A stretch of DNA of 64,000 nt, from the NCBI GenBank assembly GCA_023091665.1, contig JALJCQ010000004.1:1116001-1180000 (forward strand), in the 5' to 3' direction. Shown piece by piece: positions 53,016 to 63,744 of this stretch; position 1 is the stretch's first letter; each line of letters starts with the position of its first letter. The stretch is from Pythium myriotylum. Its lineage: Eukaryota; Oomycota; Peronosporomycetes; Pythiales; Pythiaceae. Under the pieces are notes generated by a model. It saw nothing but the letters and a program-made list of their open reading frames with translations, was not told where the DNA came from and searched no databases. The translations under genes were made by a program, and so were the position numbers.

Positions 53016-54278
53016 ATGTTGCGCGTCGTGACCCGCTTCCAGCAGCCTGCGCGCCGCGCACTCCAGACCTCGACCAAGTCCTTCTCCGTGCTCGCGTCCT
53101 CGTCGCCGCTCTCGCTCCACGGACGCGCCTGCCGCTGCGGCAACTGCAGCAACCACGCGCCGGGATGCACGTGCGCGCGCTGCCAGTCGCGCTCATTCTC
53201 GGTCAAGTCGCAGGCCAAGTACGACATCCCCAAGACGCAGACCGCCGTCGTCTTTGAGAAGAACAACGCGCCGCTCCAAGTGCGCAAGGACTGGCCCGTG
53301 GTCCAGCCGGAGGACCTCAAGCCCGGAGAGGTGCTCGTGCGCCTCGCCTACTCGGGCGTGTGCCACACGGACCTCCACGTCTGGCTCGGCGACTGGCCGC
53401 TGGACAACAAGGTGCCGCTCGTCGGTGGCCACGAAGGCGCTGGCTACGTCGCGGCCATCGGCAAGAACACGGTCACCAAGCTCAAGGTGGGCGACCCGGT
53501 GGGCGTCAAGTGGCTCGCCAACTCGTGCCTCGGCTGCGAGGACTGCCGCAAGGGCCACGAGCCGACGTGCGAAGAGGCTGAGCTCCACGGCTTCACGGTC
53601 GACGGCTCGTTCCAGCAGTGGTGCGTGTCGTTCGCGGAGCACGTGACGCCGATCCCGAAGGAGCTGCCGCTCGACTCGGCCGCGCCGATCCTCTGCGCCG
53701 GCGTGACGGTGTACAAGGCGCTCAAGGAGTTCGGTGGCAACCCGGGCGACTTCGTCGTGATCCCTGGTGCCGGCGGAGGTCTCGGCCACCTGGCCTGCCA
53801 GTACGCGCGCGCCATGGGCTACCGTGTGATCGCCATCGACTCGGGTGCTGAGAAGCGCAAGCTGGTCGCGAGCTACGGCATCACCGACTTCATCGACTTC
53901 AAGGAGGGCGGCGTCGTGGACAAGGTCAAGGAGGCCACGGGCGGTCGCGGCGCGCACGGCACCATCGTGGTGGCGTCAAGCGGCGAGGCGTACAACCAGG
54001 CCCTCGAGTTCCTGCGTCCGTACGGCTCAGTCATCATGGTCGGTCTGCCCAAGGACACGAGCATCACGGCGGGTGTGTTCAACTCGGTGCTCAACTCGCA
54101 CCGCATCATCGGCTCGTACGTGGGCAACCGCCAGGACGCCGTCGAGGCGCTCAAGGTGGCGGCATACGGCGACGTCAAGGTCAACTACGAGGTCGAGAAC
54201 CTGAGCAACTTGCCGAGCATCTACGACCGCATGGCCGACGGCAAGCTGCCTGGCCGTATCGTGCTGGACTGCGAGTAA
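53016..54278 (+). CDS. Zinc alcohol dehydrogenase, mitochondrial-type (copy B)
   Basis: Second copy of the ADH gene, 420 residues, no intron, with protein and apparently DNA identical to copy A (50508-51770). All features are the same: Cys/His-rich N-terminal extension, catalytic and structural zinc ligands, and Rossmann glycines. The start used is the ATG at 53016 (MLRVVTRFQQPARR), which begins an Arg-rich, Ser-rich mitochondrial-type presequence; the frame is open further upstream but lacks a convincing start. Because the upstream sequence differs from that of copy A past about 40 bp, the two copies could be expressed differently while making the same enzyme. Downstream, a degenerate copy of the NEK 3' end points toward it. 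Confidence 0.96.
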   Translation: MLRVVTRFQQPARRALQTSTKSFSVLASSSPLSLHGRACRCGNCSNHAPGCTCARCQSRSFSVKSQAKYDIPKTQTAVVFEKNNAPLQVRKDWPVVQPEDLKPGEVLVRLAYSGVCHTDLHVWLGDWPLDNKVPLVGGHEGAGYVAAIGKNTVTKLKVGDPVGVKWLANSCLGCEDCRKGHEPTCEEAELHGFTVDGSFQQWCVSFAEHVTPIPKELPLDSAAPILCAGVTVYKALKEFGGNPGDFVVIPGAGGGLGHLACQYARAMGYRVIAIDSGAEKRKLVASYGITDFIDFKEGGVVDKVKEATGGRGAHGTIVVASSGEAYNQALEFLRPYGSVIMVGLPKDTSITAGVFNSVLNSHRIIGSYVGNRQDAVEALKVAAYGDVKVNYEVENLSNLPSIYDRMADGKLPGRIVLDCE

Positions 54279-54600
54279 GTGTGACGTTTGTGTGGGCGAC
54301 TGCGTGGGTGGGAGACGTCGAGAGCGATAGGCAGTGTAGGAGGGCTCCGAGGTCGACCACCATGTAACATGAGAAATGAAAACACGGTCCATTTGTCCAT
54401 GGGTTGGTTGTTCGGGTTCGCGGTCGTTTTACTGCAACGGGTAGTGCTACAAGGCACTAACTAGTGTGTTGGTTTGTGAGTGGACGGAGATTGCTATTCT
54501 CTCTCTGGGATATTGCGACGGGATGTGTACGACTAAGTGGCAGCAGGGGTGTGAGCGGACCCGAGTCCGGACCACGAGCTGCATCACCCCTCTACATGAC

Positions 54601-54912
54601 TCAGTCACGTATCAGAACAGCCTTGGCGGATTCGTGGTGCTGACGCATTCGCTCATGCAGCAGCTTCCTCTCATGTTGGACGCGTCGCCGTTCTTCCTCG
54701 AGCAATGCCTCATACGGCGGGTGTGACGAACATCGGGACGGAGCAGGCGGAGGCTGCACGTTCGAGCCTGCCTGAGCTTCTGGAGATGCACTGCATCTCA
54801 TGTGGGGGCTGATCTCGGAGTGCCCATGCAAGTCTTGCAAGGCTCGTTGCTTGTTGAGCTTGGCGAGCCGTGCACTCTCGAGATTGTATTGCCTCGTGTG
54901 CATTCCCTAACA
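54601..54912 (-). pseudogene. Truncated copy of NEK kinase C-terminal tail
   Basis: Homologous to the last exon of the NEK gene (about 49877-50190). The shared region reads KQRALQDLHG and SEISPHMRCSASPEAQAGSN, then the Arg/Glu helix and the same C-terminal AKAVLIRD and stop. Differences include H for Q in the LHGQ phrase and S for F before RCSSHP. Beyond about 54890 an indel breaks the frame and homology stops; there is no kinase domain. An open frame continues for about 60 more codons to 55088 but shows nothing related to NEK. It marks the outer breakpoint of the duplication. Confidence 0.85.
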
Positions 54913-55246
54913 CTTACGGATATTGGCTTTCGTTTTACGAACTGGCTGTCTTTTGTTGACGAGGTGATTAATTGGTCTTCATCGACTGCGAGTTGATCGC
55001 CGTCTACATTGATCACGCTGTGTACTAATCTACAGTCTCTCGGTGTGATAAGCGACTTGCTCTTGCCCGGTTCGTTGAAGTGCTTCAATGTTCATGTTGA
55101 AGTGGCGTGTAATAACCTATGTTGTGATATTGCTGTCTTTAAATTATTACCCCACGGGAAGGACTAGATAGTGACGTGGCTCACAAGCTGCACGATGACC
55201 TCAGGTTTGCTCGGTGTTCATGTGAGCCCAGTCTCAAATTGCGAGG
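54913..55246. other. Intergenic region beyond the duplication
   Basis: 334 bp between the outer end of the right arm and the FAHD1 start. AT-richer than the neighbouring DNA. Nothing recognised; presumably the FAHD1 promoter. Confidence 0.5.
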
Positions 55247-55990
55247 ATGGCGTCGGCGGTCGTGACCAACGGCAGGAAGCTGCTGGCTGCGGGCAAGAAG
55301 ATCGTGGCGATAGGCAAGAACTACGAGGCCCATGCGCGCGAGATGGGCGCCAAGAGCGCGCCCAAAGAGCCCGTGATCTTCCTTAAGCCCACGAGCAGCT
55401 ACGTGGAGAACGGCGGCGCCGTGCTCATCCCTCCAGGTATCGGGGACGTGCACCACGAGGTCGAGCTAGGAGTCGTCATCGGGAAGGGATGCCGGGACAT
55501 TAAGCAGGGCGAGAGCATGGACCACGTCGCTGGCTACGTGCTCGCGATTGATATGACTGCACGCCACATCCAAGACAAGGCCAAGAAAGCGGGTCTTCCG
55601 TGGACCCACGCGAAGGGGTTTGATACGTTCACACCTGTGAGCGACTTCATTCCGAAGAGCAGTGTTGCTGATCCGCACGATCTCACGCTCTGGCTCAAGA
55701 TTGATGACGAGCTACGCCAGCGGGGTTCTACCAGTGATATGGTGCACAAGATCCCATTCCTCATCTCCTACATCAGTCGAATTATGACTCTCGAAGAGGG
55801 AGACGTCATCATCACGGGCACACCAGAGGGCGTTGGTCCAGTCCCTCCTAACACGGTACGCCTTGTCATCTTGATATTGACCTGTATGGTATGATTGACA
55901 CAGACTCTATCACTGTAGACAATGAGCGCGGGTATCGAGGGTCTGATTGATATTTCGTTTCCCGTTGAGTCCCGCGTGTATGAAGACTAG
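55247..55990 (+). CDS. FAHD1: Fumarylacetoacetate hydrolase domain protein FAHD1
   Basis: FAH-superfamily enzyme; FAHD1 acts as acylpyruvate hydrolase and oxaloacetate decarboxylase in mitochondria. Two exons (55247-55855 and 55919-55990; 63-nt intron, donor GTACGC) encode 226 residues; human FAHD1 has 224. Markers: IVAIGKNYEAHAREMG, EPVIFLKPTSSY, metal-binding VHHEVELGVVIGKG (the HxExE ligands), GYVLAIDMTARHIQDKAKKAGLPWTHAKGFDTF-type core, and IITGTPEGVGPV near the end. The last exon (MSAGIEGLIDISFPVE) matches the family C-terminus. No clear N-terminal presequence is present. The 3' end is 69 bp from that of the ARM/IQ gene on the other strand. Confidence 0.95.
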
Positions 55991-56059
55991 GTGCCTCCAG
56001 CAGTAGTTGCATCCAGGCTTTGGTAGAATCTTTCCAGCTCGAATATTCAATGTGAAGCC

Positions 56060-58742
56060 TCAGTTGATCTGGTCTGACACACTTTTCAAACGTGCCAATC
56101 CGTTTATGATGGACTGATCCATCTGGATTTTCCTTACTGACGTCATTTTTCGTATTAGTCTCTTTCGCGTCATGATCGCGCGGGCATGGTGTGCTCGTAC
56201 ACACCAACCACGGTAGATAGACTGAATGCTCAAAGCGGCTGCGTCATGGCGAAGGTTACTAATTGCGATCGTGGCGTTCATCCTAACTTCTGGCGAGGTG
56301 CTAGGCGATTTTCGATACTGTAAAAGCGTACCCAGTACTCCACACTCGACAAGTTTGTATCGAGTGACATGAACCATCGACATGGCAGCTATCGCACGGG
56401 TCGCTTCGACCAAGACATCGTTGTTTCGTGAAACGGGGGAAACGTACTTCACTAAGATCCCAAGCATACCTTCGTCGACCAGCTTGAGAATGTTTTCAGG
56501 TCGGTCGGCAAAGTTGGCAATGATACGAGCGATATTAGTGCGTGTTTGGAGCAGAGGATGGAGTGCAAACTCCTGTAGTGAACGCAGTAACTGGGGTTTA
56601 CACATTGTAATTCGTGAGTTTGTATCCTCCGTCAACTGAGCTATTGCTGCAATTGCATCAACTTTCATTGTGAAATCATTTCCTTCGAGAATTCCAAATA
56701 GGCATTTGATGATCCCTCGAGCAAGCAGTTCGATGTAATGTTTAAACTCGGCTTCTACCGTCACAGCCTTGTCCTCCGAGTCTGTTGCCTCGAGACCAGG
56801 GGTCATAGCGCGCCGATCCTTTTCACGCTCTCTCTCTTTGCATATCAAAAAAGTCAATAGAGTTATGACTGACCTCCGAACGCGCTTGTCAGACGCTGCG
56901 TACAAGTTGTGAGCTGCTATGTAGTCGATCAACTTCGATCGGATGACGTGTTCACGATTGCTTGGGTTCTTCGCCATCTCGCAAAACAAAGCGAATGCTG
57001 GCCGTAAGAGCCCATTGAGCTGGGGCGAGAGTGTAGGACATTCGAGCGGACTTAAAGCGGAAGGTGCGTTCGTTGATGTACTGATCACTCCATTGGCCAC
57101 TCCAGAACTTGTTGCAATCGGCGGCACGAGTGCTTTGCTCGCAGAGATGGCAGGGCTGTCTTTACGAGGAGCTCTTGCCGTGTGAGGCCGCCGTGGAGGG
57201 ACTAAAGCCAGACCGCGTGGGCTACCGAAACACAGATTCACGATTCGCGGGAGAGCGTTTGAGTCAACCAACGCTGGATGATTCTTTCGGTTCATGGACA
57301 CAGACTCCAAAATCCACACAACGAGGACACAGATTTGTTGAGTGGATTTGCGCGAGTCCAGAATGAGTAGGAGAGTCGGCACCAAGTTGAGCTCGACGAA
57401 TTTACGGCCGTTTTCTTCTTCTAGTACGAGCAAATGCACAAGTCCAAGAAGTTCCTTTCGAAACGCCACGTCACGTTCGACGAATGGGTCCTGCAGGATA
57501 CCTGCAAGTGTGTGGAAATGAGACGAATGATAGAACAAGAACCGATTTTCCTGGGATTCCGCTAAGCGGTTCAGGATCGTCGCAGCGAGTAGCCGTATCC
57601 TTGAATCTTTTGATGTGCACGACTCCAGCATATACGCAAATCCTTCCCGTTTCGCAACAGCTAACTCCTCAATCCGGACGAGATTGCTCACAAGTTCAAA
57701 CGCAGTACAACGAATTCGCGCATCGGTTGAATGTAACAACCCAAAAACACACTCGATTCCATCAGGAGCCTGCAATACTTTGAGCTTGACGGCGTCCAGC
57801 TCGACCATGCATGCTAGAGTCTGGGCACATTCGTACGCAATCGTGGGGTCCGATTTGCCCTTGTCTGCGTTGAGCATTGAGATCAACGCACCCAGTGTTC
57901 CAACCTCACAGAGCAATTCGAGATTCGCAGCTGCACCATATTGAAGCTAGCTTAGTTCCTCACTATTTGGCAGCCGCAAAGAAAAATGCCCACGTACGGT
58001 TACGACTCAGTGAAGCAAGAGCAGCGGCAGCATCTCGACGAACTTCGAGAAAAGGTGACCAATATGCAATCTCGATCAGCGGACGCACAGTATCGGCATC
58101 AACGTCCCGTTTCTTCAACGTCCGGTTGACTTGAGCGCTGCGCACAATATCCTGACGCGCGGCTGCCGCTGCTTCTAGCTGTTGGTTTTGAGTGAGTTGT
58201 TTCCTGCGGTCTTCGTGGTCGAACACTGAATCATGGGCACCCTGACCCTCGTTTACTTTCTGAATCCGAGTCCACGTTACCTGCGATATTCTTTTCGGCG
58301 ATCCACGTGCGATCGCATCAATTTGAGCTTCAGCAGTCAGGGATGAGCGCTTCAGGGGCTTGGTTGAGTCGAGCTTGCATGACGTGGCAAGGATATTTCC
58401 AGTAACAGCAGACCCCACCATTGAATGTCGAGGGACTGCGGCTCCTTTGCGCACACCATCCTTGGTTTCGATTTCTTCTGGTCGCGTCTTCGAGCGAAGC
58501 GAAGCAGCGGATGTTGGCCGACGTTGGCGTGGGCTGGAAGGCTCTCGCGGGAATAGCTCTAATGGTGGCGAGTTCCATTGGCGGCGTGCGACGGACCCGC
58601 GAATGGCCGCAGAACTGGGTCGCGAAGTGAGGTGAATCGTCGCGGAGGGGTCTCGTGTCGGTAGCGCGTGAGATTCGGCGGCTGTTGGCATGAGCTGGAG
58701 CCGTACGAGGGAAGCCCGCGAGGAGCTATTCCAAGTGGACAT
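56060..58742 (-). CDS. Armadillo-repeat protein with IQ motif
   Basis: Two exons (58742-57998 and 57930-56060, 67-nt intron, donor GTACGT) give 871 residues. The first 180 residues are Ser/Arg/Pro-rich and disordered-looking. ARM/HEAT-type helical repeats follow from about 215 to 800, for example DTVRPLIEIAYWSPFLEVRRDAAAALASL, VGTLGALISMLNADKGKSDP and KVDAIAAIAQLTEDTNSRITM. Near the C-terminus is a calmodulin-binding IQ motif (SIQSIYRGWCVRAHHARA). The combination resembles flagellar or cytoskeletal ARM proteins, but no specific orthologue is recognised. Its start is 134 bp from that of RagA on the opposite strand, another probable shared promoter. Confidence 0.85.
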
Positions 58743-58876
58743 GGGAGATGGCTACACAGAAGTTGACTTGAATCGCACGATTTGAATTGCATTTGAATTG
58801 CGCTCTGAATTGGGCTTCCTTCGTTCCGCATCACAGGAACAAGCTCAACGTCGAGAGTGGCAGCCAAGACGAGATC

Positions 58877-60233
58877 ATGAAGAAGAAGGTAGGAGCTCTC
58901 CGCGCGGACGCAGGCGAGCGACGGCGCGCTGACGGCCGCGTGTCGGTGGTGTGCTGCGCACAGGTGCTGCTCATGGGCAAGTCCGGGTCCGGCAAGACCT
59001 CGATGCGATCCATCATCTTCGCCAACTATCTCGGTGAGATGGATTCTCCTCGCTCGGTTCGTTGCTCGTGACTGATCGTTGTTGATGCGCCACTAGCGCG
59101 AGACACTATGCGTCTCGGACCAACATGTGCGACTGATTTGGTGATCCATTAACTATTTCTCGTGGCGTCTCACCCCAGTTTGAACCGTTGTCACCAGTGG
59201 ATGTTGAACACTCGCACGTGAGGTTTCTTGGCAACCTGGTACTCAACCTGTGGGACTGCGGAGGGTGAGTCGGCATTGAGAAAGCTAAGGTGGAATGGAA
59301 GACTGATACTCATGGGTCAACAGACAAGATGCGTTCTACGAGAACTACTTCGAAAGCCAACGAGACCACATCTTCCGCAGTGTTGAGTTGCTGATCTATG
59401 TCTTCGACATTGAGAGCCGAGAAGTCGATGTGCGTTCAGTTTACTAGTGGCAAGCTCTTGACCGAAAGAGTTGAATTGTCTCCTTTTACAGAAAGATCTC
59501 GCCCACTTCGATGGATGCTTGGAAGCCATTGACCAGAACTCGAGCAACGCTAAAGTTTTCGTGTTGATTCACAAGATGGATCTAGTCCCTGAGGACCAAC
59601 GTGATCGCGTGAGTAAGCAGAGTACTATTCCCAGTCATTCGTGAACTCATCACCTCACAATGACTCTAGGTCTTCGAGCAAAAGAAGGAAACAATCCTTT
59701 CTCGCGTTGGATCTCTCCCGACGGTGTGCTTTGGCACGTCTATTTGGGATGAGACCCTGTATCGCGCCTGGTCGTCCATTGTCTACTCGCTCATTCCAAA
59801 TATTCAGGACCTCGAGCAGCACCTAAACGACTTTTGCGCGATCTGCAATGCTGATGAGGTCGTGCTCTTCGAGCGTGCTACATTCCTGGTAATCTCCCAT
59901 GCCACTCATGCCACCCATCGTGACATCCATCGGTTTGAAAAGATCAGCAACATCATCAAGCAGTTTAAGCTGAGCTGCAGCAAGACTCAGGCCCAGTTTC
60001 AGGGCATGGAGGTGCGCAACTCCAACTTCACGGCGTACATCGACTTCTTCACCACGAACACGTACATCATGGTCATCATGTCCGACCAGCATATTCGTAC
60101 GCTGAGCATCATTTTCTCTTCCGTACATTGTTGCCCTCACACAATTCTTTCTACTGTAGAGCCTGCAACAATCCATCTGAACATCAAGTCCGCTCGTCCC
60201 GTGTTCGAAAGCTATGTACAGCAGACAAGCTAA
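58877..60233 (+). CDS. RRAGA: Rag small GTPase (RagA/B)
   Basis: GTPase that, paired with RagC/D, brings TORC1 to the lysosome or vacuole when amino acids are available. Eight exons (58877-58888, 58964-59033, 59097-59126, 59198-59264, 59324-59429, 59492-59608, 59670-60096, 60160-60233) encode 300 residues; human RagA has 313. Markers: [20 protein letters not shown] (P-loop), [20 protein letters not shown] (switch II), LIHKMDLV (base recognition), [22 protein letters not shown] and the roadblock-like C-terminal part [17 protein letters not shown] and [14 protein letters not shown]. The first coding exon holds just MKKK (12 nt) and the third is 30 nt. Each join restores a RagA phrase, so the gene model is reliable despite the tiny exons. 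Confidence 0.96.
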
Positions 60234-60479
60234 ACAACTCAAGCATGGTTCGACTTGGTTTTGTAGGCTTCAGCTCGCAAAGGATCTTAGTTGTGGTTCG
60301 AGAATGATTATCCGACGTAACAGCACACTGAAAGATCCTGGATTATGTCCTCTTATTTGCCACGTCACAGCACAGATACAGTAACACTACATATTCATAA
60401 TATTGTGGGGTGAGTCTCGCGTCGATATCTTGCTCACCCGAGAGCTGATAACTTAGTTGTTTTCGTCGCACTAGCAAAA

Positions 60480-62580
60480 CTAATCCGTTGTGAAGCCGTA
60501 TTGTTCCGTATCCAGAGTCGCGTAGAGGACCAGTTTGAGGTCATCACGTGATACGTGATACGGGAGATCGATACGATTGAAACACGCATGACCGACCACA
60601 TATCCATCGTTGACAAGCTTCACGCCCTTCAGCGAGAAAGGGCAGAGCTTTCCGTCGTAGCTTGTGAGAGCACTGAAGCCGGCGAGTGGTACACGTGATG
60701 ATCCTGTTGCGAACAACAGCAGTCTCCGACGGTACTCGTTGGGCATCTCACGAACAATCTCCCAGAACCACTTCCGTGCTGGATGTTCGTCAAGGTCGTC
60801 TGAGTACAAGGTGTTCTTCTCCCAGTCGTCCACATCAATCTCGTCCGAACCACACAAGACGTGATCAAACTCCTCTGGGTCAAACATCATGATGAGTTCT
60901 TGTGGAATGACCTCATACATGCCGCTGAGCAGCGCGTAGATCTGATCGGACACGCTCTCAAACAGCATGTGCTTGAATTTACGCTCCAAGAAGTACATCT
61001 TGTTCTCATCGGTGACAGGAGTTTCGCTGCCGTTGCGGATGAGCTCGGTCGTGACAATTTCGTTTGATCCAGGCAATTGCTCCGACACGCTGAAGTCGAG
61101 GCCAAGTTGTTCTACTCCGTCATTCTCCATGATCCAAAGCATACTCTTGTACGCATCAGGGTCGAAGAACTCGAGATCGTTGAAGCTAACTGGAACACCC
61201 AAGATGATTTTGAGAAGAGGCAGCGCAAAGTGAAATCCCGTCGCATAGCCTTCTAGCAGTGCACGACCAAGCAAGCGACCCGTAGCGAAGAAATGCATGA
61301 GGTGATGCTCCCCGATATCACGACGCGAGTGCGGGTTGATGTAGTAGGTCTGCTCGGTGCGGTCCACACAAACGAAGAGACCCGTCTTCTGCTCCACGAT
61401 CTTCTCGATGAAGAGAGCAAACCATTCACGGTGGACGCCACCGGCGTCGACGCCGTTCTCATCCAGAAACTTGATGCGCATGACAGATCGCATGTGCTCA
61501 CGGTGAATCACGGCGAACGATGCCACTGATTCCTCGTAAACACGTTCGCGATGTACGTTGAGTCGTAAGTGGGCGATCTCCGCAGGCACCAACAGACCCG
61601 ACGAGCTGGTCACGAAAGCGGCGTACTTGGACGGGAAGTCTCGTTGGAACAAATTCACAAGATGTTTCTTCTGAGAGTCCGTCAAAGGAGTCTCGATGGA
61701 GGGTAACCGGGTGGGGTCGGCTCGTGACGCCTCGACGACATCATATTGCATGCCCTCGCAAGCATTTCGGAGTGAAAGCGTGCGTTCGGCTGCGGTGCGT
61801 GGCTCCGGCTCCGGAGTTGATGTTCGCACAGCGTCCGACTCACGTGGCGAGGATTGCTGGGTCTCGCTGACGCTGACGCGAAGCAACAAGTCATCCTTCT
61901 GACCATCGGCGACGACATCGATGACCGTGTTCGGTGCCTCCAAGGGCAAGACAATCACAGGTTTCTTGTGTACTTCGAGCACATAGCCTGGAAAGCGAAG
62001 AGCAGCGTCCGACTGCAGGTCTTGTCCCGAGCGGTACCAGAACATGCGGCCATGAACATCCAGCTTGCGCATCCACTCGCGGCGCTTGCGCGCGCGACGC
62101 TGACGCCTCGCACGCGTAGCTTGTTGTACGACCATGCGCTCGGCGGCTCGGGCCTCCTGCTTCTCCTTGAAGGAGAGGGTGAGCAGTTGTCGAAGACTTT
62201 TCTTGCGCTCTTCCCGCTTGAGCTGCTTGAGCCTCTCGGGCGCGATTTCGCGGGTCGGGTCGGGGATCTCATCGCCGCAAAGTGTGCAGAATGTCGATCG
62301 CTTGAAGTTGTCGAAGCCGCAGGCGGCGCAGACGTTGAAGCCGCTCTCGGCCTGCCGGAGCGCGGCGTCTAGTCGATGGTCTTCCGGGCTGCATGAGCGA
62401 ACAGTGGGTCAGCGAGGGGCGCGCACGCGATCCACGACGGTCAAGCACTCACTCGAGCAGAGGGATCCGCAGGCGGTGGAGGCGCTGGCGCTTCCTGTGC
62501 ACGCGCCGCATGAGCATGAAGGGCCCGCCCGTGCAGAGCAGGCACATGAGCACGATGGCGACGAGCAGCAGCCACTCCAT
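60480..62580 (-). CDS. HECT E3 ubiquitin ligase with N-terminal membrane anchor and zinc finger
   Basis: Two exons (62580-62453 and 62388-60480, 64-nt intron) encode 678 residues. The N-terminus MEWLLLVAIVLMCLLCTGG is a membrane-spanning signal anchor, followed by a basic stretch. Then a RanBP2-like zinc finger, VCAACGFDNFKRSTFCTLCGD (two CxxC pairs; about residues 63-83). A basic coiled region leads to a possible WW-like segment (HGRMFWYRSG). The HECT domain (about 310-678) has RVYEESVASF, the N-lobe GGVHREWFALF, LGRALLEGYATGFHF, and the catalytic Cys645 in GHACFNRIDLPYH. The C-terminal tail EQYGF contains the usual Phe near -4. It acts by thioester transfer of ubiquitin. A membrane-anchored HECT ligase with a RanBP2 finger is unusual; the start ATG (62580) is well placed. 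Confidence 0.93.
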
Positions 62581-63504
62581 CGCGGGTGTCGGGGACTCGG
62601 CGAGTTCGCTAGTTGAGGGTCCGAGCAACGAAGACGCAACGTTGGTGCTCGGCGCCGTGGCTTCTATGGCGCGGAGAGGAGGAGGAGGAGCAGGAGGTCC
62701 CCACTTCGTGTGGCCGCTTGCATCGCGAGGTTCCAGACACGCGCAGCCCGAGTCGCGGCCGGAAGAAAGACCGGCGGGTTCTGCCCCAGCTGCGACGGGC
62801 GTACTGTCTGCCGCATTAGTCAGTGTTCTCGACTGAGCTCGGCAGCGCTCCGTGCACACTTTTGGGGTCTGGGACTTGAAGCGTACAGCGCCGGGGCAGT
62901 CAGCGGCTGAAACGGCCGGTGTGACACCCCTTCTCGTGGACCAGTTCTGTAGTCTGCGTGCTGAAACTTTTTCGAGGGATAACACTCGCCAGCGAAATGG
63001 CCGGCCCGCCCGACTGGACGGCGGGACGAGATGGGGCTGGTTTGGTACAGTACCGTACTGTACATCCGTGTACGTCAGAAGTGTCTGGGATCTCTATGAC
63101 GCACCCTCTGTCGGTCGGTGCGTGCATTGGCCTGGAAGGTCGGTCCTTCCTTCGGTCTCCGATGAGGCACGGCGCTTGCGACGCGCCACTTGGGAACGCC
63201 GGCCATCTGGTCCGATCCGATCTCCATGCACCAGCACGGGAAGCGCGGCCTCTTCTCTCGCGCGGGCCTTCGTGCGTGATGAGGAGTGTTGAGTCCGCGC
63301 TCGGCGCCAGCCCAACGACATATTCCATCGTGTCCCACCTCATTCGAATTATGCCCGATCGCTCGCCCATCAACTCGCAAGTGTACCTACTGTACGGCGG
63401 TTGAAGTTGGAGCTGCTCGCACCCAGTAGGTAAAGTGCTTAACAGACACAGGAAGATGGGCGGTGGGTGTGGCGTCCGCTCTCCAGCGACACCTCGGGCC
63501 TTCA
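62581..63504. other. Gene-poor interval upstream of HECT ligase
   Basis: About 920 bp without a credible coding sequence. It holds the promoter of the HECT gene. A long minus frame (62900-63634) starts in the HECT relic and runs through this region without further homology. No RNA gene or transposon is recognised. Confidence 0.5.
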
Positions 63505-63744
63505 ACGAGCCAAGGCTCTCGAGATCGCGCAGTGCATACAGTTGGTAGAGCCCCTTCTTCAAGTGCGCCTTGTTGACGTGCCGCGGGACGTCGAGGCGGT
63601 TGAAGCAAAACGAAGCCTTGTCCATAGGCGGCATGGCATGCCTGCGAGCGTGAGTGGCCAGAGTCGTCCGACGTAGCTCGTGAGCGAGCTCAAGCCCGAG
63701 AACGACGCAAGTGACGAGCCCGTTGCGAACTGCAGCAGCAGCCG
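63505..63744 (-). pseudogene. Decayed HECT-domain C-terminal fragment
   Basis: On the minus strand the phrase RLLLQFATGSS followed by GLSSLTSYVGRLWPLTL, then after a one-base frame change CFNRLDVPRHVNKAHLKKGL, aligns in order with the C-lobe of the neighbouring HECT ligase (RRLLLFATGSS, ALTSYDGKLCPFSL, CFNRIDLPYHV). The catalytic Cys and its CFNRLD context persist, but upstream in the same frame are stop codons, the two halves are in different frames, and the region after DLESLG is unrelated. It is probably a relic of a tandem duplicate of the gene at 60480-62580. It could instead be the last exon of an intact gene beyond the window, but the frame break makes that unlikely. Confidence 0.65.

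Larger units (their letters stand above)
52975..54912. repeat. Inverted duplication, right arm
   Basis: Reverse-orientation partner of 49877-51812. Identity appears complete across the ADH gene and about 185 bp 3' of it. A 45-50 bp stretch (about 54465-54515) then has a dozen differences and a short indel, after which the copy of the NEK tail carries several substitutions and indels. One extra C is present in the C-run just before the ADH start. The uneven divergence argues against a simple assembly error. Confidence 0.93.

Noticed and set aside
49877..54912. Inverted repeat as an assembly artefact
   Set aside because: The arms differ at the outer ends, in a 50-bp patch and in a C-run near the start codon, which a false mirrored join would not produce.
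62900..63505. Long continuation of the HECT relic frame
   Set aside because: Only the first about 40 residues resemble HECT; the rest has no homology and biased composition.
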